Below are positions 26,603 through 35,359 of a DNA stretch of 64,000 nt, piece by piece. The translations under genes were made by a program, and so were the position numbers. Origin of the DNA: CAYNJG01 sp965216885. Its GTDB lineage: Bacteria; Planctomycetota; Planctomycetia; Pirellulales; Pirellulaceae. The notes below the pieces were generated by a model. It was given only the letters and a program-made list of their open reading frames with translations, had not been told where the DNA came from and ran no database searches. The stretch spans positions 2,542,001-2,606,000 of the forward strand of contig OZ244209.1 of NCBI GenBank assembly GCA_965216885.1, in the 5' to 3' direction. Numbering within the stretch: position 1 is the first letter of the stretch; each line of letters starts with the position of its first letter.

Positions 26603-26871
26603 CGACGTCGCATTCCGCTGGAGCCCATCCCTGACGGCACGCGTGGCTTCGATGTCCTTCCTCCGCAATTCGGCGCACAGCTTCTCAACACCTTCGGGAT
26701 AGCAGCAATACATCGTCCGAGGCGATTCCCCTCTACTTTCAGGTGGCAGCAAAAAAGTACACAACATTATCGCGAACCGCAAAGCCGGCAGTCGAACATT
26801 ACACTTACGCACCACTAAGCTGCAATTAAGCTGTATTCAAACCTGCACACCCTTCGAGGCGGCGAAGCCCC

Positions 26872-27468
26872 ATGGACGATACCAACCTCCAGCCCCCAAC
26901 ACTTGTTGCAACGATCGAACAAGCAACGACGGATCTTGGCTTTGGCATGGCGTCAGGCAAACGGACAGGCGCATTGCTACGAACACTTGCAGCCTCAAAA
27001 CCTGGTGGACGCCTGCTTGAACTGGGCACGGGAACCGGCGTAGCGACGGCCTGGATCCTGGACGGCATGGATGCGAATTCGACACTGGATTCGTTAGACA
27101 ACGACGCCGACGCACAGGCGATCGCCGGCAGGTTTCTGGCTAACGACTCTCGGCTAACGCTCCACCTCTCGGATGGAGATGAATACATCCAGCAACTTCA
27201 TGCTCAGAGGAGCCGATTCGATTTCTTGTTCGCCGACACTTGGCCCGGAAAACTGCGGCTACTCGACGAGACGCTAGATCTCCTGAACCCTGGAGCCTTC
27301 TACATTGTCGACGACATGCTTCCACAACCGTCCTGGGAATCGCTGGACCTGGGCTATGACCACACCGCGGCCATCAAAAACCTAGTCGGGATTCTGGATG
27401 GCCAGTCCGGACTACACCTGACGAAGCTGGGCTGGGACAGCGGAATCATAGTGGCGGTAAAGAAGTAG
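26872..27468 (+). CDS. SAM-dependent O-methyltransferase-like protein
   Basis: This is a 198-residue class I methyltransferase. Motif I is LLELGTGTGVATAWI (about residues 48-62), motif II the acidic end of strand 2 (LDSLDNDADAQ), and motif IV FDFLFADTWPGK (about 116-127). GAFYIVDDMLPQ follows, as in the metal-dependent O-methyltransferase subgroup. There is no signal peptide. The substrate is unknown. It stands alone: the enolase gene ends 269 bp upstream, and the next gene converges. Confidence 0.8.
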   Translation: MDDTNLQPPTLVATIEQATTDLGFGMASGKRTGALLRTLAASKPGGRLLELGTGTGVATAWILDGMDANSTLDSLDNDADAQAIAGRFLANDSRLTLHLSDGDEYIQQLHAQRSRFDFLFADTWPGKLRLLDETLDLLNPGAFYIVDDMLPQPSWESLDLGYDHTAAIKNLVGILDGQSGLHLTKLGWDSGIIVAVKK

Positions 27469-27512
27469 GTGCGGGCGATAGGCATGCGTGGCGGTCACTC
27501 GCCCATCCCGGG

Positions 27513-28526
27513 TTAGACCTTCACCGCGAAAGTTATCTGCGACACGCCGCCGTAGACCGAGAGTTCGCAACTCACTCCTGCCGACATGATTTCCAGCCCG
27601 GCACTGGTTCCGTCAACGCCCGCCAGACCCAGCAATGCCTTGGCACCTTCGTGGGTATCAAGGCTGGAGGCCGCCTTCAGCAGCATCCCTCGAGCCCCCG
27701 AATCCGTCGCCAGCTTGGTACCGATCCCAGCCAGCTTGGTGGCCGATTTGATCTGTCCCTGGGCGTCCGAGATTTTCTGAATACCGCCCGGGAAACGCAA
27801 CGCGCGTAACGCACGAAGGGAACGCAGCAAGTTCGCACCTCTCCGCGAAACTTTTTCACTATATTGCAGTGCCTTGACGGAGCGAGCAAATTTGTTGATT
27901 GGCCCCAACTGAAAGCCCAAATCCCACGCAGTGTGGCCGACCATTTTCTGGGCGGTCTTGAATCCGGTCATGATGCCAAACCCGGCATCCAACGATCCTC
28001 CCAATCCCAACGCCAACGCGCCACTATCGCCACCGACAAAGTAGACATTCTTCTTGTCACCCAGCTTTGCGACGAAACCATAAAACAGTTTGATCCTCGC
28101 CGCGCCCGTGGTTACCGCCCCCGAGGCAAACACCCCCAACCAGACATTGCTGGTTTCGATTACCTTCGTCAGATCCCACATTGCCGCGGGGCGAACGTTC
28201 TTGTAGTTCCGATAAGTGTTTGACCGAAGCGAAGCGAGTCCCTCCTGCGTATAGAGATAGGCCGGCACGCACTCATTGATTTTCACGTTCTGGGCCAGCG
28301 AGCCGTTCGCCGTATAGCCGATCGACAAAGCGCGATTCGAACCGTCAATGCCTTCAAGGAACCATTCGGTGAGCTTTGGTCCGGCGGGCACGGTCCGCAT
28401 GGCTCCGCAGGCACGCTGCACAAGCCTGCGACTGGATGGCGGATGTGGTCCGACAAGGCTCCATTTGTGCGCGTTGATTCGAACGTTCTGCGCCGCGGCA
28501 CCGTTGAAAAGCATTAAATTCAGCAT
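27513..28526 (-). CDS. Hypothetical protein with a duplicated NG-x-x-AQNVxIN motif
   Basis: The protein is 337 residues from ATG 28526; the frame is open to 28595 but the extension has no features. It has no signal peptide. A short motif occurs twice, NGAAAQNVRIN near residue 8 and NGSLAQNVKIN near residue 73. The middle is glycine- and alanine-rich with hydrophobic stretches (VYFVGGDSGALALGLGGSLDAG), and a basic helical part follows (RRGANLLRSLRALRALRF). The end is CELSVYGGVSQITFAVKV. I recognise no family. The alternating glycine/hydrophobic core suggests membrane or filament association, but this is speculation. Confidence 0.6.
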   Translation of the reverse strand: MLNLMLFNGAAAQNVRINAHKWSLVGPHPPSSRRLVQRACGAMRTVPAGPKLTEWFLEGIDGSNRALSIGYTANGSLAQNVKINECVPAYLYTQEGLASLRSNTYRNYKNVRPAAMWDLTKVIETSNVWLGVFASGAVTTGAARIKLFYGFVAKLGDKKNVYFVGGDSGALALGLGGSLDAGFGIMTGFKTAQKMVGHTAWDLGFQLGPINKFARSVKALQYSEKVSRRGANLLRSLRALRALRFPGGIQKISDAQGQIKSATKLAGIGTKLATDSGARGMLLKAASSLDTHEGAKALLGLAGVDGTSAGLEIMSAGVSCELSVYGGVSQITFAVKV

Positions 28527-28624
28527 CTCAATCACTCTCAAGTCAGGTTTAGGACGAGTGACTCCCGTTCGTCGCCCCAATCTCAACCAACACAACTCTC
28601 AACCAGAACGGCCGCACCCTGCCT

Positions 28625-29845
28625 TCACGCGAGCCGTCCATAGGATAGTCGCCGATAAATCCATTCCATGGGACCCCGTCGGTAGTAACTTAGCCAAATT
28701 GAACTGAAAACCGAGAAACACGTGTAGGCCAGAATCGCAACAACAAGCAGCACCCCGTTGGAATACCTCATGTACCAACCTGCGCCGTATCCGTAGAAGA
28801 TAAAGGAATAGGCAACGGCCACGCCCATGTAGCCACTAAGGCACAGCCTGCCGTTGTTCGCCAACACCGTCATAGCCAAATTATCGGCTCCCAGCCACAC
28901 AAACACCAGGGCGAAAACGAAGATGTAACTAAACATCGACGTTAGCATGAAGGCCGCGTAAAAGACATAAAGGACGCCGTCAAAAGCGAAAATGAAATCT
29001 GTACGCCCCATCACCAGCGCAAGCAGTGAAAACAACGCCGTATATCCCGCGCAGATCACGAACGCTGGTACAAAACTCTGCACGTTCTGCAGAAACGCTC
29101 GATGCCATGACTTAACACCCAAGACGTAACCCCAAAGAATCATCGCCAATGACATCGCGAGATGAAAATTGTTGTCCGTGAAAATGTAGGCATATTCAAG
29201 CCAACGCAGGCGAACCATCTCAGCGTAGTCCGTGCCCGTGTAGATGGCTTTCACTCGTTCTGCCGGGTACTGCTCGGGAAACCAGCGAAACCATTCGATC
29301 AAATCGTCCCGAACCACTACTTCGAAGACCTGCGCCGGAATCAGATAGATGAACGCCGCCAGCGCGACGATAAATCGGGGCGACAGCCTGGACAGCAGCA
29401 ACGTCACCACTCCGAACGCCGCGTACACGAGTAGTATTTCCCCATTGAAGTAGAACGTCGTATTGATAAGTCCCAGTACGGCAAGAACGACCATCCGCCG
29501 CAGGAAATAGGGCGTAAAGGGCTTTCCCTTGCGACTGAAATTGTCCTGCTGAATTGCGATCCCCACACCGAACAGAAGTGACAGAATGCCAATGAATCGC
29601 TTGTTGATAAACAAGGACTCGAGGCGTCCCAGAAGAACATCCAGCGGGCCGGCGACCGCTTCGCTTCCGTACAGGATCGAACCATTGAAACCGTGGATAA
29701 TGGAAACGTAGATCCCCAACAACGCAAAGGCGCGCAGGACATCGAGGAATTCAAATCGCTCCTCAATCGGCTGCACCACCGCACCACCATCTGCACCGAC
29801 GCTTTTGACACTCATCATTTCGCTCATCCAGGAATTGAAAGGCAC
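28625..29845 (-). CDS. DUF418 family integral membrane protein
   Basis: This is a 406-residue protein with about nine to ten membrane helices. Family features are the N-terminal RFEFLDVLRAFALLGIYVS, the SLLFGVGIAIQQ segment followed by FLRRMVVLAVLGLIN, and the C-terminal NNGRLCLSGYMGVA with WLSYYRRGPMEWIYRRLSYG. DUF418 proteins (YeiB-like) are related to acyltransferase-3 type membrane proteins, and the function is not settled. It starts 23 bp after the XRE regulator on the same strand, so it is probably the last gene of the operon led by the DUF2975 gene at 30707. Confidence 0.85.
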   Translation of the reverse strand: MPFNSWMSEMMSVKSVGADGGAVVQPIEERFEFLDVLRAFALLGIYVSIIHGFNGSILYGSEAVAGPLDVLLGRLESLFINKRFIGILSLLFGVGIAIQQDNFSRKGKPFTPYFLRRMVVLAVLGLINTTFYFNGEILLVYAAFGVVTLLLSRLSPRFIVALAAFIYLIPAQVFEVVVRDDLIEWFRWFPEQYPAERVKAIYTGTDYAEMVRLRWLEYAYIFTDNNFHLAMSLAMILWGYVLGVKSWHRAFLQNVQSFVPAFVICAGYTALFSLLALVMGRTDFIFAFDGVLYVFYAAFMLTSMFSYIFVFALVFVWLGADNLAMTVLANNGRLCLSGYMGVAVAYSFIFYGYGAGWYMRYSNGVLLVVAILAYTCFSVFSSIWLSYYRRGPMEWIYRRLSYGRLA

Positions 29846-29868
29846 TTCATCCCAACGCCGCAGCCAGG

Positions 29869-30075
29869 CTAATCATCTTCGTGGACAAGGATATCGCCTG
29901 GCTGACATTCCAACGCCTCGCAGATGGCGTCGAGTGTGCTGAAACGTACGGCCTTCGCCTTGCCCGTTTTCAGGATGGACAGGTTCGCCAATGTGATGCC
30001 AACGGCTTCTGACAGCTCGGTCAACGAGACATCCCTGTCTGCCATGACGTCAGAGAGATTGATTTTGATTGCCAT
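29869..30075 (-). CDS. Small XRE-family (Cro/CI, YozG-type) transcriptional regulator
   Basis: The protein is 68 residues, almost entirely a helix-turn-helix domain: INLSDVMADRDVSLTELSEAVG, then ITLANLSILKTGKAKAVRFSTLD, then AICEALECQPGDILVHEDD, each shown here in part. The arrangement matches small regulators that accompany DUF2975 membrane proteins. It lies 8 bp after the DUF2975 gene. I infer that it binds the two near-identical palindromes upstream of that gene (30726-30742 and 30774-30790). Confidence 0.88.
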   Translation of the reverse strand: MAIKINLSDVMADRDVSLTELSEAVGITLANLSILKTGKAKAVRFSTLDAICEALECQPGDILVHEDD

Positions 30076-30083
30076 GGTGTACG

Positions 30084-30707
30084 CTAAATCGTCAGAGACT
30101 GGTCTTCACGCAACCGCGTGCCGTGCCGAAAGACTTCCGACAACACCGTGACTGCAATACCGGCGATCAGCAGCCCAAATGGTATTTCCAACCGACCGTC
30201 CAAATTGAAGCCCGTCGGCACAACCATGGCGTCGGCATATCCGGAAAGCGCCAACTGCGTAGTCCCTCTTGCGATCGCAAAACCGACTATCAACACGCCA
30301 ATCATCCTCACCCTCCGAGCGTTCGCGGAAACGAAGGGATCCTGCTGATCGATCGTTCGGACGATGTCCCTGAGCTGCTTTACGAAGTAGACACAGGCTG
30401 CGAAAAAGAGAGCGAGCAGCAAAATGCCAATCGCCTTGTGCGCGAAAGACATGCGTCCCTTCGGAGCGAGAAGCTTCACTTTTGCCGGGCCATCAAACTC
30501 GACTTCGAGCGATTGCCCGCTACGATCCTTCGCTGCCAGCACCGATGTGTCGATCTCGCTCGCGTAGCCGACCATCGCCAACTGCAAGTCGTCGGGCGAT
30601 TTGCTGGCCATCCAAACGATGGCAACGCTCCCCAGTCCAAGGAGTCCCCACCACCACACGGCAAGAAAAAGCTTCAACATCCTCAACGACAACGGTTTAT
30701 CGCTCAC
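30084..30707 (-). CDS. DUF2975 family membrane protein
   Basis: The protein is 207 residues with four predicted membrane helices: LFLAVWWWGLLGLGSVAIVW, IGILLLALFFAACVYFV, IGVLIVGFAIARGTTQLAL, and FGLLIAGIAVTVLSEVF. The conserved QDPFVSANARRVRMIG loop is the DUF2975 signature. The periplasmic loop between helices 1 and 2 is about 75 residues. It is followed at 8 bp by the XRE regulator and then by a DUF418 gene. DUF2975-XRE pairs are widespread, and their physiological role is not known. Confidence 0.87.
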   Translation of the reverse strand: MSDKPLSLRMLKLFLAVWWWGLLGLGSVAIVWMASKSPDDLQLAMVGYASEIDTSVLAAKDRSGQSLEVEFDGPAKVKLLAPKGRMSFAHKAIGILLLALFFAACVYFVKQLRDIVRTIDQQDPFVSANARRVRMIGVLIVGFAIARGTTQLALSGYADAMVVPTGFNLDGRLEIPFGLLIAGIAVTVLSEVFRHGTRLREDQSLTI

Positions 30708-30725
30708 AATAACGCCTCCACGGGT

Positions 30726-30742
30726 TTATCGTTTATCAATAA
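30726..30742. promoter_or_regulatory. Operator-like palindrome, site A
   Basis: TTATCGTTTATCAATAA has half-sites TTATCG and CAATAA around five bases. It differs from site B (30774-30790) in one half-site base and in the middle. It lies 19 bp upstream of the DUF2975 start (30707, minus strand), in the likely promoter. The co-encoded XRE protein is the candidate binder. Confidence 0.55.
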
Positions 30743-30773
30743 ACACAATGAAGTCGACGCGGTCAATGCGCAA

Positions 30774-30790
30774 TTATCGTTTTTCGATAA
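30774..30790. promoter_or_regulatory. Operator-like palindrome, site B
   Basis: TTATCGTTTTTCGATAA is a perfect inverted repeat with a 5-nt centre and is embedded in a longer perfect pair (GCAATTATCG at 30770-30779 with CGATAATTGC at 30785-30794). It is 48 bp from site A and on the same face of the helix within about half a turn of error. No T-run follows in either direction, so a terminator is less likely than an operator. Confidence 0.6.
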
Positions 30791-31026
30791 TTGCAAACCC
30801 GGCCACGCGAGGCCCTATCAGACAAATGCATTTCGAGAAAAAGGTGGCTCACCCAGGGGTGGACGATTCTGAGCGAGCGCACCCGGTTTACAGCCTCACG
30901 ATCTGATCCGACTGGGAGGTCAGGAGGCGAATCGATCGGCTGATTCGGAAAAGGCGAGGCGACACGCAATCCGCTGCTGCGTCGCCCCAACCTCAAGTTC
31001 TGATCGCCGTCACTACAAGACGGAGT

Positions 31027-33192
31027 CTATCGCTTTCGTCGGACACAACCGAGCATCGCCAGCCCCGCGAAACCAACAAGCGTGAATCCCGTCGGTTCCG
31101 GCACTGCACTGACGCCAACGGCCTGACCGAAGTTGGCCGACATTGCCAGGAAGTCTGGAAACTCGACAATGCCATCGCAGTCCGCGTCGCCGAACGTGTG
31201 ATCAGGCACTTCCTCCCCGAAATTGCCGGAGAGAATCAGGAAGTCTGGAAATTCAACAATCCCATTTCCATCGAAGTCACCGCCCGAGTTGGGATCACAC
31301 GCAGCTTCACCACCAAGTTGCAAGCCAGCCTCAATAGTCAGATCCCACTCCGTTGCTTCTTCCCCAAGCAACTGAAGCGTCAGTTGGGCTGAGACATCGC
31401 TACCAATACCGGTGTAGACTTCCAGCCAGTCACCGCCGCCACGCTCCCACCACAGCACGTCAACTTCATGTTCGCCGGCCGTCATGAACGTGGTACCAAA
31501 CGTATCACTATTCCCGGTGTTGCCGGCCCACTGGATGCATTCACCTTCGCCGGTAACGGTCTGCTGGTTGGCATCGCGAACACCAAGCAATGCAAAATCG
31601 GCACCGTCAAGGCATAGGCGACCGCCGTCATCTCCGCCAAAGCCAAAGATGTAATCGCCATCTTCCGGGATCACGACCGTTGCGGTAGCTTCCACGGCAA
31701 AGTCATCGCCGGACACCTCGAAAGGCAATTCCTCACCAAAGCGTCCGTTGGCGCCGGAGCCATAGTTGACGGTGAACTCCTCGGTTTCGACAGCGTCGAT
31801 CACGCGTACGTCATCGTCTGCCAGGTCGATCGCGTCACGAGCCGTCTCAAGGCTGCTTACCTGGAATCCGATCGTGTTTCCGTCATCGTCCACAGCACCC
31901 ACATCAACTTGAACCGTACGAATGGACCAGTCGCCATTGAGCGTGGCTGTCGTACCCATAGCTACCGGCACAGCTTCGCGGAGACCAATCGGCGAGAAGC
32001 TGTCATCCAGTTCCGTCTTGCTACCTGGAGCAGCAAACAACTCTACGAAGGCACCGCCGCCGGCTTCGAACCAGACTAACTCGACGTCATGCTCGCCGGC
32101 CGACAGATTGGACGAGGCCAGGGTGAAGGCATTGCCAGTTGTATCGGCGAACTCACTGACCTGTTCGCCATCAATGAAGAGTCGGAATCCGTCGTCACCG
32201 TCGACACCAAATGTGTAGTTGCCAGAACTCGGAATGATGACCTTGCCTTGGGCTCGCATCACAAAGTTATCGTCCGCTGCGTCCGTGTCACTGACGAAAG
32301 GCTCTTTTTCAATCTGCACGCTATAACCACCGCCCGCACCCTGAGGGTCGGCGAAGTTGATAATCTCTCGCATTCCGTCACTGACGAAATTCGTTCCCTG
32401 AAGACGTTCGTCCGTCGTGAATGCGATTGCAGTGTCGATATTGTCAATCGCCCCGAAAACACCTGGAACCTGCCATTCACGAATACTCCAATTTCCCGCG
32501 ACAGGTGCCGGCTGTGCACCCACCGGGTCCCCCATATCCGGGTCGAAATCGAACAGCGCGACTCCATTGATCTCATCGAAAGCGTCAAAAATGCCATTCG
32601 CGATATCGGACCCATCGTAGTTGAGTTGCACCTCAGCAATCTGCATGCTGTTTGCATTAGGGCCGTCTTTCACGGTAGGAAACAACACCAGATAGTTCTC
32701 AAACACGTCGGTGTTGTCGAACATGATGGTCTGCGAATTCAGATCATCCAGCTCGGTCGTGCCTCCGCCGTTACGCGTATCTGGAAGCGCCAGTTCGCCA
32801 GCTGCAATTTCCGTGAACAGATCAAGCGGAATGCGGTCTTCGTGGAGGTAGTCCAATGGAAACAACAGGTCGGCGCTGTTGCTTCCAAAGAGCTGAAAGC
32901 TGGCAGGGTCCCGGGGGATCGCATCGTTGGCGGTCCAAAGTGTGATACTGGTTGCGATGTCCATCGCATTGTCGCCTTCGGGCCGTACCAGAAACCCGGT
33001 ATTTTCCCTTTCAAAGTTCAGGTACTTTTGCCCTGCCTGGTCGATGGCAAAGCCCGGCGCCTCCCCACCCGGCCAACGCACTGGATCAACGTCGGGGGCG
33101 CCAATCACTAACTGAAGGTCCTGCGCCTGAACTGACATGGCGATCATCGCCAACAGCAAGCTTGCACGCGCGAAAGTAAACTCAAAATGCAT
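31027..33192 (-). CDS. PEP-CTERM/dockerin-like secreted protein with two PA14-like domains
   Basis: The protein is 721 residues. AGGAG precedes the ATG, and the signal peptide is FARASLLLAMIAMSVQAQ. The N-terminal domain shares WPGGEAPGFAIDQAGQKYLN and TLWTANDAIPRDPASFQLFGS with the paralogue at 17122. About residues 260-390 and 460-590 are two PA14-like sandwiches (NYTFGVDGDDGFRLFIDGEQ; DYIFGFGGDDGGRLCLDGAD; both with GEHEVDVLWW-type strands). Two EF-hand or dockerin-like repeats follow (DFDGNGIVEFPDFLILSGN, DADCDGIVEFPDFLAMSAN), then a PEP-CTERM tail, VPEPTGFTLVGFAGLAMLG with CVRRKR. PA14 domains usually bind carbohydrate, so a role in surface or matrix binding is likely. Confidence 0.85.
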   Translation of the reverse strand: MHFEFTFARASLLLAMIAMSVQAQDLQLVIGAPDVDPVRWPGGEAPGFAIDQAGQKYLNFERENTGFLVRPEGDNAMDIATSITLWTANDAIPRDPASFQLFGSNSADLLFPLDYLHEDRIPLDLFTEIAAGELALPDTRNGGGTTELDDLNSQTIMFDNTDVFENYLVLFPTVKDGPNANSMQIAEVQLNYDGSDIANGIFDAFDEINGVALFDFDPDMGDPVGAQPAPVAGNWSIREWQVPGVFGAIDNIDTAIAFTTDERLQGTNFVSDGMREIINFADPQGAGGGYSVQIEKEPFVSDTDAADDNFVMRAQGKVIIPSSGNYTFGVDGDDGFRLFIDGEQVSEFADTTGNAFTLASSNLSAGEHDVELVWFEAGGGAFVELFAAPGSKTELDDSFSPIGLREAVPVAMGTTATLNGDWSIRTVQVDVGAVDDDGNTIGFQVSSLETARDAIDLADDDVRVIDAVETEEFTVNYGSGANGRFGEELPFEVSGDDFAVEATATVVIPEDGDYIFGFGGDDGGRLCLDGADFALLGVRDANQQTVTGEGECIQWAGNTGNSDTFGTTFMTAGEHEVDVLWWERGGGDWLEVYTGIGSDVSAQLTLQLLGEEATEWDLTIEAGLQLGGEAACDPNSGGDFDGNGIVEFPDFLILSGNFGEEVPDHTFGDADCDGIVEFPDFLAMSANFGQAVGVSAVPEPTGFTLVGFAGLAMLGCVRRKR

Positions 33193-33831
33193 AATTCTGC
33201 TCCTGTGAGAAATAACATCAGCGAAATATTCTTCTGGATGTTCTGCCTCTGCTGATGCCGCGGATTACACCGCTGTCCCACCATACGCAGCTATGTTTCC
33301 GAATCTACGAATGCCATTACACCAGGTGTCCGGGACCCCCAAGCACTTCCTGAACGCATTCTGAACAGAACCAACACAAAGCCAGAATTGCCGATAGTGC
33401 ATCTCGTGTATCCACGCCGCGACACGAACGATTGAAACGCGGGGATTTAAGTCAGATATGAACGAAGCCCTGTTCGTTCGCCGGACCACGCCGGTCAGGG
33501 AAGCTAAACCGTTGTTCGTTAACCAACGTTCGCAGCGCTACGCCAGCACGGATCAATCCGCCCTGGTATTCCTCTCACAAACGAGACGAATCTTTGCGTT
33601 GCCTTAAGATTGCATGCCATCAACCAGGCGCAACAGGCAGCAGAGAACAAGGACGCTTGTATGGCAAACACTTCATCAACATTCCAGCTGAATCAGTAGA
33701 CGATGTTGAGAAGTGGCGTTAAGAATTACGGAACATGTAAGAGTAAGAGGTTGGGCGTATGCGAACGGGCCACACTGTGGGAGGTAACATCCCTACAGGC
33801 GTGGACGGTATCGAATGCGCCAGAATTTTTG
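33193..33831. other. Long divergent intergenic region
   Basis: These 639 bp lie between the divergent PEP-CTERM gene and the response regulator. No convincing gene is seen; the frame of the regulator is open back to 33703 but shows no domain there. Direct GTTCGTT motifs cluster at 33474-33533. No clear terminator or promoter was recognised. Confidence 0.4.
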
Positions 33832-34503
33832 ATGCAGAGACTTCTCGTCATTTGTGACAGCGAATCACGTCTCCGTGACGACACGGACCGCTTGCAGAAT
33901 TTCGGTTTCGAAGTTCACTCAGCCAATGGCTCCCTGCCGGATGACCTGAACGCATTCGATCTGTTACTACTCGACTGTCAGGCGGCCCCAACAACCGTGA
34001 CGGATACGGTTCGCGCCATTCGCGGCAAGTCAGCTTTGCCATTGATGGTACTTTCTTCTGCCAGGGGTGAAACGGAATGCGTACTGGCGCTTGAGCTGGG
34101 AGCGGATGATTTTGTTCGAAATCCGATTTCAGACCTCGAGCTCTCGGCCCGCATCAAAGCGCTGATTCGCCGATCCCGTACGACAACAACCCTACCGCCA
34201 GCAGTCCTCATCCAGGGCGATCTTGAACTGCAGGTTGACGCCCGGATCGTCAGACGCAGTGGAGTCACCCTGGAACTGACGCCGACCGAATTTGACATTC
34301 TAAAGTTATTAATGAGTAGCGCGGGCACGCTGGTTACTCGCGACACCATCTCCCTGGGAGTATTTCACCGCAAGTCAAGCCGTAACCGTGCTGTGGACGT
34401 GCACATGAGCGGTCTGCGAAAAAAACTGGGGCCGCGCAGGGACGGATCCGTTCGGATACGCACCATTCGCGGGTACGGATTTGTCTTCGACACCGACCAT
34501 TGA
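33832..34503 (+). CDS. OmpR/PhoB-type response regulator with altered receiver
   Basis: The protein is 223 residues from ATG 33832. The receiver domain keeps the phosphoacceptor Asp48 (LLLLDCQ) and the Ser75-Ser76 switch (VLSSARGE). The normally invariant Lys is Arg96 (DDFVRNP in place of D-x-x-x-K-P), and the acidic pair is reduced (VICDSES). The C-terminal winged helix is complete: LELTPTEFDILKLLMSSAGT, VTRDTISLGVFHR, then RAVDVHMSGLRKKLG and IRTIRGYGFVF. No histidine kinase is adjacent. Signalling may be weak or independent of phosphorylation; this is inferred from the missing Lys. Confidence 0.85.
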   Translation: MQRLLVICDSESRLRDDTDRLQNFGFEVHSANGSLPDDLNAFDLLLLDCQAAPTTVTDTVRAIRGKSALPLMVLSSARGETECVLALELGADDFVRNPISDLELSARIKALIRRSRTTTTLPPAVLIQGDLELQVDARIVRRSGVTLELTPTEFDILKLLMSSAGTLVTRDTISLGVFHRKSSRNRAVDVHMSGLRKKLGPRRDGSVRIRTIRGYGFVFDTDH

Positions 34504-34651
34504 GCAGCAAATCACCAAACATTGGCAGCCCAATACTACCAACATACACTTTCATAACGTTTAAGGTAAACTCGTTGCGATCGAGCCCACGCTTGCGTCC
34601 TGTGCTCGAGCGTATTCAGGACAACCAAGAAACCAGTCGGGAAATCCACGC

Positions 34652-35278
34652 GTGAATTGTCGAATGATACTGTTGCTTCTCCTCTGTGCTGCACCCGGAT
34701 TTCTATTCGCCGCAGACTGGGACCCCAACGACGATACCTTCGACCCGACGATTCACTCGGTGGTCGCTGGAGATGCCAGCCGGTTGGGCGATCCGTCGCC
34801 ATTCGTTCACATGGGAATCAAAAGAACCGGCTATACCTACGTGAACACAACCGACTGGGAAGGGTTCGATCCGTCGGTTCAGATCTCTCTCATCGTGCCC
34901 CAAAAGCCCGGAGACACGACACCTCCTCCGACAGGCATGTTGATGATGAATCGTTCGCAGACGGAGGAGTTCCTGAAAGCCTTTGAGGTCGCGATAGGCG
35001 CTACCCCAGACAAGAAAACGAGCCCGAAGAAGGAATCAACTCCGGTCAAGAAAGCAGCGGCAGACAAGCAGCCAAAGCGCGTCCAAATCAAGACTGCCTT
35101 CAAGAATGCAAATTGGGGACTCAGCGCCACGTCAGAGAAAGGACAGCGGTTCCTTTCATTCGAAAACAAGAGCAAAGACCGAGTCGACACGTACCGCTTC
35201 TCTGTCAATGCATCCAAGAAGCTCATGGGCGCGATTCAACACTCGCTCAAGAAGTTGACAGCGGAAGCACCCAAGTAA
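34652..35278 (+). CDS. Hypothetical secreted protein with Lys-rich linker
   Basis: The protein is 208 residues starting with GTG (an in-frame ATG lies at 34664). The signal peptide is MILLLLLCAAPGFLFAA. About 100 residues with FVHMGIKRTGYTYVNTTDW and a run of threonines and prolines (PGDTTPPPTG) follow, then a linker KKTSPKKESTPVKKAAADKQ, then a C-terminal domain with FKNANWGLSATSEKGQRFLS. I recognise no family. The repeated Lys/Pro linker is typical of proteins that span or bind cell-wall or polyanionic material. Confidence 0.6.
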   Translation: MNCRMILLLLLCAAPGFLFAADWDPNDDTFDPTIHSVVAGDASRLGDPSPFVHMGIKRTGYTYVNTTDWEGFDPSVQISLIVPQKPGDTTPPPTGMLMMNRSQTEEFLKAFEVAIGATPDKKTSPKKESTPVKKAAADKQPKRVQIKTAFKNANWGLSATSEKGQRFLSFENKSKDRVDTYRFSVNASKKLMGAIQHSLKKLTAEAPK

Positions 35279-35332
35279 GCCACTAGCGAAAGGCCAACTT
35301 CCTCGCACCTCTCCGCCCGATTTCCAGCATTG

Positions 35333-35359
35333 TAGAGTCGGATTCTGAAACCGACTCTA
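35333..35359. terminator. Bidirectional hairpin between convergent genes
   Basis: TAGAGTCGG (35333-35341) and CCGACTCTA (35351-35359) form a perfect 9-bp stem with a 9-nt loop between convergent genes. The stop codon of the acetyltransferase (35357-35359) lies inside the right arm. There is no long T-run, so it may work only as an RNA end-stabiliser. Confidence 0.5.

Noticed and set aside
26498..26815. Minus-strand frame with a signal-like start (FAIMLCTFLLPPESRG)
   Set aside because: Its second half overlaps the end of the enolase-superfamily gene in antisense and no ribosome binding site or family was seen. It could be a gene fragment, but the support is too weak.
32089..33111. Antisense frame of 340 codons opposite the second PEP-CTERM protein
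   Set aside because: It lies fully within a gene with clear domains and a sorting tail.
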